Below, in pieces: positions 1-4,478 of a stretch of DNA of 5,871 nucleotides. Origin of the DNA: Vulcanimicrobiota bacterium. Lineage in GTDB: Bacteria > Vulcanimicrobiota > Vulcanimicrobiia > Vulcanimicrobiales > Vulcanimicrobiaceae. Below the pieces are notes generated by a model. That model worked only from the letters and a program-made list of their open reading frames with translations. It had not been told where the DNA came from and did not search any database. Location: the NCBI GenBank assembly GCA_027306845.1, contig DAHUYY010000126.1, positions 1 through 5,871 on the forward strand, in the 5' to 3' direction. Position 1 is the stretch's first letter; each line of letters opens with the position of its first letter. The position numbers and the translations under genes are program-made.

Positions 1-585
1 ATCACGATTCCCAACGAGCGGATCTTTCAGGTCATCGAGAAGAAGACGCCGCTGAACGAAGCATTTAGTTTCGCCGACGATGTCCTACGCCAGGGAATCG
101 CCGGGATCAGCGATCTCATCACGCAGCCGGGGCTCATCAATCTCGATTTCGCCGACGTAAAAGCGGTGATGACCGATGCCGGCACGGCGATGATGGGAAT
201 CGGTGAGGGCTCCGGAGAGCACCGCGCTGCCGACGCCGCGCAGAAGGCGATCGCCTCGCCGTTGCTCGACACGACGATCGACGGAGCGCGCGGCGTGATT
301 CTCAATATCACCGGCGGGAGCGATCTCTCGATGTACGAGGTCAACGAAGCGGCAGAGATGATCAGTCGAAGCGTCGATCCCGACGCGCAGATCATCTTCG
401 GTGCGAGCCTCGACCCGAATCTCCAAGGCCGCGTCCGCGTCACCGTGCTCGCTGCCGGCTTCGGCCCGATCCGACGCACGGAATCGACCGGTTTTGCCTT
501 CGAAAACACCCGTATCGAGACGGTCACGCCGGTCAATATGGATGACATCGAAGTGCCGGCATTCCTCCGCTATCGCGGGGGCTAA
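1..585 (+). CDS. ftsZ: Cell division GTPase FtsZ, C-terminal part (5' end cut by window)
   Basis: FtsZ is the tubulin-like cytoplasmic GTPase that polymerises into the division ring. The reading frame is open from base 1 and gives 194 residues. It begins at ITIPNERIF, so the N-terminal GTP-binding domain with the GGGTGTG loop lies upstream of the window. The T7 (synergy) loop is visible as NLDFAD at window residues 47-52. Its Asn47, Asp49 and Asp52 match the residues that complete the GTPase site of the neighbouring subunit. The core continues through NITGGSDLSMYEV and ends near VTVLAAGFG (about base 465). A linker of only about 25 residues follows, then the conserved C-terminal peptide DDIEVPAFLRYRGG (bases 541-582), which binds partners such as FtsA or SepF. 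The core resembles Bacillus and cyanobacterial FtsZ more than the E. coli form. The next gene starts 4 bases after the TAA, so the two are probably co-transcribed. Identification is very secure. Confidence 0.98.
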   Translation: MTIPNERIFQVIEKKTPLNEAFSFADDVLRQGIAGISDLITQPGLINLDFADVKAVMTDAGTAMMGIGEGSGEHRAADAAQKAIASPLLDTTIDGARGVILNITGGSDLSMYEVNEAAEMISRSVDPDAQIIFGASLDPNLQGRVRVTVLAAGFGPIRRTESTGFAFENTRIETVTPVNMDDIEVPAFLRYRGG

Positions 586-589
586 CGTC

Positions 590-1396
590 TTGGCGGGCTA
601 TAGCGCGAAGATTCTTCTCGACTCCGTCGCACCGACCGGGGAACGCTTGACCACGATGGAGGTCTGCTTTCCCCGTTTCGTGCTCGCGGAGTTCAACACG
701 CATCGGCAATTTTCACGGAACAGCGCGAGTTCGCGGGCGATCCCTACCTCGAAGCTCGTCGAACGCGTGCTGACCGATCCGGTTTTGCCGCTCGAGTGGG
801 GACGGAATCAGCCGGGAAGGGCGGCCGCGTCATTGCTCGAGATGGAGGCCGTGCGGATCGCCGAACGGGCGTGGTTGCGCGCGCGCGATGAAGCCGTCGA
901 GGCGGTGCGCGAGCTTCAGACGCTGCAGGTGCATAAACAGGTTCTCAATCGATGGCTCGAGCCTTTTCTCTGGCATACGGTGATCGTTACCGCGACGGAG
1001 TGGACGAATTTCTTCACGCTCCGCTGCACGCCGCAAGCACAGCCCGAGATCCGCGAGATTGCGTTGAATATGCGGGCGGCATACGAGAGCCACGAACCGA
1101 GCCCGCTAGGCGTCGGAGAGTGGCACGCGCCGTTATTGCAAGAGGATGAGCGCGAACTCGATATCGAGTTACGAAAACGTGTGAGTGCGGCTCGCTGCGC
1201 GCGCGTTTCCTATCTCACGCACGACGGTTCGAGAGATCGTTCGAAGGATCTCGATCTCTGCGAGCGACTCATGGAGCAGCATCATTTGAGTCCGTTCGAA
1301 CATGTCGCGACGCCGGCGGTTGGGGCAAATGCGAATTTTCGCGGGTGGCGGCAAATGCGAGCGGAGGTTGAATCGCTCGCGTGGGTTACGCGCTAA
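590..1396 (+). CDS. thyX: ThyX-like FAD-dependent thymidylate synthase with rearranged motif order
   Basis: ThyX makes dTMP from dUMP using methylenetetrahydrofolate, FAD and NADPH. The proposed product has 268 residues from a TTG start at 590. GGGGG at 577-581 is a weak ribosome site 8 bases upstream, and coupling to the ftsZ stop is likely. The first in-frame ATG (656) would delete the segment AKILLDSVAPTGERLTT, which I recall as conserved in relatives. Motifs seen: PRFVLAEFNTHRQFSRN followed by SASSRAIP (28-51), a variant of the ThyX signature RHRxxSxNxxSxRY; HKQVLNRWLEPF (115-126); ATEWTNFFTLR and AQPEIR (135-155); CARVSYLTHDG (203-213); and HHLSPFEHVATP with NFRGWRQMR (231-257). In textbook ThyX the ARVSY and SPFEH segments come before the RHR signature, whereas here they come last. 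I remember phage and bacterial proteins of this same layout annotated as ThyX. The family call is good, but activity is not proven. The 3' end overlaps the convergent EAL gene by 11 bases. Confidence 0.87.
   Translation: MAGYSAKILLDSVAPTGERLTTMEVCFPRFVLAEFNTHRQFSRNSASSRAIPTSKLVERVLTDPVLPLEWGRNQPGRAAASLLEMEAVRIAERAWLRARDEAVEAVRELQTLQVHKQVLNRWLEPFLWHTVIVTATEWTNFFTLRCTPQAQPEIREIALNMRAAYESHEPSPLGVGEWHAPLLQEDERELDIELRKRVSAARCARVSYLTHDGSRDRSKDLDLCERLMEQHHLSPFEHVATPAVGANANFRGWRQMRAEVESLAWVTR
1155..1170. repeat. 16-bp perfect palindrome inside the thyX-like gene
   Basis: AACTCGATATCGAGTT reads the same on both strands. It lies within codons for the ELDIEL stretch of the ThyX-like protein. It could be a protein-binding site, or simply a chance product of a genome rich in CGAT and TCGA steps. 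No function can be assigned from sequence. Confidence 0.35.
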
Positions 1397-1403
1397 GCGA
1401 GCG
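1374..1403. other. Inverted repeat enclosing both stop codons of the convergent genes
   Basis: CGCTCGC (1374-1380) and GCGAGCG (1397-1403) can form a 7-bp GC-only stem. The 16-base loop holds the TAA of the thyX-like gene (1394-1396) and the TAA of the EAL gene (read on the minus strand, 1388-1386). A smaller alternative stem, CGCGT/ACGCG (1378-1382 and 1388-1392), lies inside it. The position would suit a bidirectional terminator. There is no T-tract on either side, and GCGAGCG-like words are common in this window, so chance is a real alternative. Confidence 0.25.
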
Positions 1404-2189
1404 CAGTATCCCCAGGTGAGGATCGAAGGCCTCGGCAAAATCGGCGGCCGGTAAGGCGCGGCCGTAGAGAAACCCTTGCGCGAGTTCGCAGCCGCAGTCG
1501 CGGAGAAAGTCGGCTTGCGCCTTCGTTTCGACGCCCTCGGCTTGGACCTGCAGCCCGAGCGCATGTGCCATGGCGATGATCGCGGTTACGATTGCAAGAT
1601 CGTTTGCGTCGTTAGGAATGTCGTGTACGAAGCTCTTATCGATCTTGATCTTATCGATCGGGAAGCGTTTCAGATATGAGAGTGACGAGTATCCCGTGCC
1701 GAAATCGTCGAGGGCGAGCGAGATACCGAGGTGTTTGAGCTGGCGCATGATGCCGATTGAATCCTCGGCGTTATGCATCGCCACCGATTCGGTAATTTCA
1801 AATTCCAAACGACCCGGCGCGAGGGAGGCCTGACGGAGCGCATCCTCGATAGCGGCGACGAGTTGAAGGTGGAGAAATTGGCGGCTGCTCAGATTGACGG
1901 CGAGATCGAGCCGGATGCCGTATTGCGTCTCCCAGCGATGCACTTGCTCGGTAGCCGTACGGAAAACCCACTCGCCGAGCGCGATGATGACCCCTGAGGC
2001 CTCCGCCTGCGGAATGAACGCATCGGGAAGGCCGACGACGTTTCCGGATTGCGGCCAGCGGCAGAGCGCTTCAACGCCCACGATTCGATCGTTACGAAGA
2101 TCGACGACGGGCTGATAGTGAAGGCAAAATTCACCGAAATCCAACGCTCGTGCGAGGCGCTGCCCCGTCGAATATCGGCGTGGATGCAT
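1386..2189 (-). CDS. Stand-alone EAL-domain cyclic-di-GMP phosphodiesterase
   Basis: EAL enzymes hydrolyse the second messenger c-di-GMP to pGpG, using Mg or Mn in the cytoplasm. The 267-residue product is one EAL domain and nothing more. No PAS, GGDEF, receiver or membrane segment precedes it, since the upstream gene ends only 8 bases before the ATG. The expected catalytic set is present: Glu40 of VEALCRW, Asn99 of VNLSSRQF, Glu131 and Glu134 of EFEITES, Asp161-Asp162 of ALDDFGTGYSSL (intact loop 6), Lys182 of KIKIDKSFV, Glu218 of QAEGVET and Gln238 of ELAQGFLYG. It therefore looks active rather than a degenerate c-di-GMP receptor. It is the last gene of the ALDH-like/aldolase/EAL operon. 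No ribosome site is evident, so translation may be coupled to the aldolase stop. Its TAA lies inside the end of the convergent thyX-like gene. Family and likely activity are secure, but the signal controlling it is unknown. Confidence 0.95.
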   Translation of the reverse strand: MHPRRYSTGQRLARALDFGEFCLHYQPVVDLRNDRIVGVEALCRWPQSGNVVGLPDAFIPQAEASGVIIALGEWVFRTATEQVHRWETQYGIRLDLAVNLSSRQFLHLQLVAAIEDALRQASLAPGRLEFEITESVAMHNAEDSIGIMRQLKHLGISLALDDFGTGYSSLSYLKRFPIDKIKIDKSFVHDIPNDANDLAIVTAIIAMAHALGLQVQAEGVETKAQADFLRDCGCELAQGFLYGRALPAADFAEAFDPHLGILRSLSA

Positions 2190-2197
2190 ATGTTGCG

Positions 2198-2860
2198 TTA
2201 GAAAATTGCGCGATGCGGCGGCATGGGGACTCCTTCATCCCCGAGGTTCCGCTTACCTTGCTCGGAGGGATCGGTCGGCAAGGAGAGCGTCGAACCAAGG
2301 GCGATGCGCGCGCTCTCCTCGGCGAGATCGGTGAGGATGAACGCTCGCTCGAGCGTCGCGGCGAGCGTCGAGAGACCGTGACGCTCCATGAGGATCGCAT
2401 CGACTCCGCGCGCGAAGATCTCGGCTGCGGAGTCGGCGAGTTTCGCACTGCCGGCGGGAGCGTAGGGAACCCAGCCGACCGCACCGAGGCTCTCCATTGC
2501 GCCGACCGTCACGCGCGGAAAGAGCCGACCGCGCAGGCTCCACGTGACGCAGGCCGTTGGATGCGTGTGCACGATGTATTTCGCATCGGGACGTACCCGA
2601 TAGGCGGAAAGATGGAGTGGCAGTTCGCTGCTTGGCCGCGCCGCTGCGAGCAGCGGAGTGCCGTCGTGGCGGAGATGGACGATATCGCTCTCGCGCAGTC
2701 GCTCGAGCGAGCGACCCGACGGTGTAACCAGAATCGCTCCATCCTCCATTTTTGCGCTGATATTTCCGCTGCTGCCGGTGACGAGCCCGCGTTGCCAGAG
2801 ACGCCGCGCGCAGTCGACCATCTCGGCTCGTAGCGCCCGCTCCGCCTCGCCCCACTCCAT
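2198..2860 (-). CDS. Class II (zinc) aldolase/adducin-family protein, FucA/MtnB-like
   Basis: The family includes L-fuculose-1-phosphate aldolase, L-ribulose-5-phosphate 4-epimerase and methylthioribulose-1-phosphate dehydratase, all zinc enzymes acting on phosphorylated sugars. The 220-residue product has the usual full length. Phosphate-binding segments are TGSSGNIS (28-35) and VTPSGRSL (45-52). The catalytic Glu79 lies in RPSSELPLH, and the zinc ligands are His98 and His100 (IVHTHP) and His161 (ERHG). The spacing E-19-H and H-61-H equals that of E. coli FucA as I recall it (Glu73, His92, His94, His155). The position matching FucA's proton donor Tyr113 appears to be Val119, which argues against true fuculose-phosphate aldolase activity. 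The substrate is therefore unknown. The ATG lies 8 bases past the TAA of the ALDH-like gene and has no strong ribosome site, which suggests coupled translation in a shared operon. Confidence 0.93.
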   Translation of the reverse strand: MEWGEAERALRAEMVDCARRLWQRGLVTGSSGNISAKMEDGAILVTPSGRSLERLRESDIVHLRHDGTPLLAAARPSSELPLHLSAYRVRPDAKYIVHTHPTACVTWSLRGRLFPRVTVGAMESLGAVGWVPYAPAGSAKLADSAAEIFARGVDAILMERHGLSTLAATLERAFILTDLAEESARIALGSTLSLPTDPSEQGKRNLGDEGVPMPPHRAIF

Positions 2861-2868
2861 CGCTGCGC

Positions 2869-3747
2869 TTAGAGCCCGACCGGGTGCCAGATGGTTTTAA
2901 TCTCGCAAAAATCGGCGATATCGTCGAGCGATTGCGCGCTCTCGCTAAAATAGTCGGCGGAGCGCTCGATCTCGAACGGGCGAATGCGCTTGATCGAAGC
3001 CGCGGATTCGCGTTCGATCTCACCCCATTGCGCGAGATCTTCGCGGCTGCACGAGATCGCTTCGATGCCGTCGTGCTTTGCCATCGCGGGGCCGATCTCG
3101 CTGCGAAATCCCGTCAAGACGTTAACGACGCCCGCCGGGATATCGGAGAGCGCGATCGCTTCTGCGAGCGCAATTGCCGGGCGCGGATCGCGCTCGGAGG
3201 CGAGGAGAACCGTCGCATTCCCGGCGACGAGCGGGGGCAGCAGGGTGGAGATGACGCCGAGAAAGAGCGGCGACTGCGGTGCGAGGATGCCGACGACGCC
3301 CATCGGCTCCGGGGTCGAACAGTTAAAATGCGGACCGGCGACGGGGTTTTTCGAGGAGAGAAGCGCGGAATATTTATCGCACCAACCGGCATACCAGAGG
3401 ACACGGTCGATCGAGCGGTCGATCTCTGCACGAGCGGCGCGAAGATCGCTCCCGTTGCCGGCGCAGAGGAGCTCGATATACTCCGAGCGTCGCGCCTCCA
3501 ACATCTCTCCGAGACGATAGAGCATCAAGCCGCGGAGTTGCGGATCTTGCGCCCACCAACGGCCGCGAGCGGTCCGTGCGGCCGTTACCGCGTCGCGAAG
3601 ATCCTTCCGCGATGCCTGCGCGATATTGGCGAGAAATGCGCGTCCGTCCCAGAGCGGCGTGCTACGCGCCGACTCCGAGCGCACGAATGCACCGTTGATA
3701 AAGAGTTTGTACATCTTCCGAACGTCCACGCGCGGCTCGTGCGTCAC
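2869..3747 (-). CDS. Short aldehyde dehydrogenase-fold protein lacking the catalytic domain
   Basis: The 292-residue product matches the N-terminal, cofactor-binding part of aldehyde dehydrogenases, which usually run to about 480-500 residues. Seen are YKLFINGAFVRSES near the N-terminus, the helical AVTAARTARGRWW region, TPEPMGVVGILAPQSP, LVAGNATVLLASE, and PAGVVNVLTGFRSEIG. The usual NAD-contacting PWNFP and KPSE motifs are replaced by APQSP and LASE. The FTGS motif, the catalytic Glu and the catalytic Cys are absent. The protein ends FCEIKTIWHPVGL. I recall the same ending (ETKTVWHP) in short ALDH genes that sit next to deoC and a full-length ALDH in Actinobacteria, so this is probably a complete member of that class, not a broken gene. 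I chose the GTG start at 3747 because GAGGAA lies 6 bases upstream of it. ATG at 3765 and ATG at 3714 are alternatives. It is the first gene of the operon. It probably acts as a non-catalytic partner or binding protein, but its function is unproven. Confidence 0.85.
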   Translation of the reverse strand: MTHEPRVDVRKMYKLFINGAFVRSESARSTPLWDGRAFLANIAQASRKDLRDAVTAARTARGRWWAQDPQLRGLMLYRLGEMLEARRSEYIELLCAGNGSDLRAARAEIDRSIDRVLWYAGWCDKYSALLSSKNPVAGPHFNCSTPEPMGVVGILAPQSPLFLGVISTLLPPLVAGNATVLLASERDPRPAIALAEAIALSDIPAGVVNVLTGFRSEIGPAMAKHDGIEAISCSREDLAQWGEIERESAASIKRIRPFEIERSADYFSESAQSLDDIADFCEIKTIWHPVGL

Positions 3748-3809
3748 CGTCGATTCCTCACCCATACCGCATGCTTTCGACGTGCAGGAAGGGCAATGCT
3801 GCAGCGAGC
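3748..3809. promoter_or_regulatory. Divergent intergenic control region between the ALDH-like operon and the phosphatase gene
   Basis: This is the only appreciable non-coding gap in the window, about 62 bases with the starts chosen here, and both divergent promoters would have to lie in it or just inside the genes. It contains the inverted repeat CGTCGA (3748-3753) / TCGACG (3777-3782), whose 23-base spacer includes the ribosome site of the ALDH-like gene. I could not pick out convincing -35/-10 boxes on either strand. Promoter content is inferred from gene orientation only. Confidence 0.45.
3754..3759 (-). promoter_or_regulatory. Ribosome binding site deciding the start of the short ALDH gene
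   Basis: On the minus strand this reads GAGGAA and ends 6 bases before the GTG at 3747-3745. It is the best Shine-Dalgarno match near this start. The ATG at 3765 would place this site inside the gene, and the ATG at 3714 has only a poorly spaced match. It favours a GTG start. Confidence 0.6.
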
Positions 3810-4478
3810 ATGGGGCGCGCTGTGGAACTCTTGCTGGTCCGGCACGGACTCACCGCGTGGAACAGCTCGGGGCGCTTCCAAGGGCGCAGCGATATTCCGC
3901 TCTCGCCCGCCGGAGCCGCACAAGCTCGCGCCGTCGCCGACGCGCTCGCCGACGTACCGATCGACGCAGCGTACGCAAGCGATCTCGTCCGTGCCGAATC
4001 GACGGCGACCGCGATCCTCGCCGAGCGCGCGATCCCACTGAGGCTCGATGACCGGCTCCGCGAGTTCGATTTTGGTGCTTGGGAGGGTTTGACGTGGGCG
4101 GAGATCGTCGCGAACTTTCCCGGCGAGAGCGGGTCGCAACGTACCTCGGCGCGCGATTACCGCCCTCAAGGGGGCGAAACGTTCGACGACGTGCGACGAC
4201 GCGTTCGTGTTTGGCTGAGCGAGCTCGCCCCGTACGATCGCCGTCGCATTTTGGTGGTCGCCCACGCCGGAACGCTTCACGCGCTCGTGGCCGAGTTGGT
4301 CGGCGATGGCTACGATCCCTCACAGTTGCGTTTTTCGCATGCATCGATCTCGCGAATCGAGTACTCCGAGGGCTCCGGACGGATTCTTACGCTCGACGAG
4401 AGCGCGCATCTCCAATCGCCACCAGCGCATGAAGGAGTCGCTCCGCCCCTTCGACGAGGCGTACTCCGGGGCGATTGA
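3810..4478 (+). CDS. Histidine phosphatase superfamily protein (phosphoglycerate mutase/CobC-like)
   Basis: These cytoplasmic enzymes transfer or release phosphate through a phospho-histidine. Members include cofactor-dependent phosphoglycerate mutase, alpha-ribazole-5'-phosphate phosphatase (CobC) and broad sugar phosphatases. The 222-residue product shows VRHGLTAWN with the phosphorylated His12, GRFQGRSDIPLSPAG (21-35), SDLVRAEST with Arg61, REFDFGAWEG with acidic Glu85, and VAHAGTLHAL with the second histidine His152. The length and the REFDFGAWEG box fit small phosphatases (CobC/GpmB type) better than true glycolytic mutases, but the substrate cannot be read. The start at ATG 3810 is chosen by alignment to the RHG motif. 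GTG 3822, preceded by GGGG, is a real alternative. ATG 3771 would leave no room for the divergent promoter. The domain seems to end at LDESAHL (residue 201). The last 21 residues are an extra tail within a 92-base overlap with the convergent BtuF-like gene. Confidence 0.93.
   Translation: MGRAVELLLVRHGLTAWNSSGRFQGRSDIPLSPAGAAQARAVADALADVPIDAAYASDLVRAESTATAILAERAIPLRLDDRLREFDFGAWEGLTWAEIVANFPGESGSQRTSARDYRPQGGETFDDVRRRVRVWLSELAPYDRRRILVVAHAGTLHALVAELVGDGYDPSQLRFSHASISRIEYSEGSGRILTLDESAHLQSPPAHEGVAPPLRRGVLRGD

Noticed and set aside
27..548. Minus-strand open frame opposite ftsZ
   Set aside because: FtsZ on the plus strand is unmistakable. The opposite frame is low-complexity Ser/Arg/Ala-rich sequence without motifs.
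401..589. Extending the thyX-like gene back to the ATG at 401
   Set aside because: That would place about 60 codons inside ftsZ in another frame. The extra sequence is Ser/Ala/Arg-rich with no family match, and similarity begins near AKILLDS just after 590.
1635..1659. Ten-base direct repeat CTTATCGATC, twice at a 15-base period
   Set aside because: It is explained by repeated Asp-Lys-Ile and Lys-Ile-Asp codons in the conserved EAL motif IDKIKIDK.
2698..2715. Near-palindrome GTCGCTCG-AG-CGAGCGAC
   Set aside because: It falls within the codons for RSLERL in the aldolase and is made of CTCG/CGAG words common throughout the window. There is no positional reason to think it is a site.
248..3175. 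GCGATCGC words, reminiscent of the cyanobacterial HIP1 repeat
   Set aside because: I find only two exact copies (near 248 and near 3164). That is far below HIP1 density and unremarkable given the GATCG richness.
2884..4041. Long plus-strand open frame (385 codons) opposite the ALDH-like gene
   Set aside because: It is the antisense shadow of a GC-rich ALDH frame. It runs through the divergent gap into the phosphatase gene out of frame, shows no recognisable domain, and is dominated by Arg and Ala.
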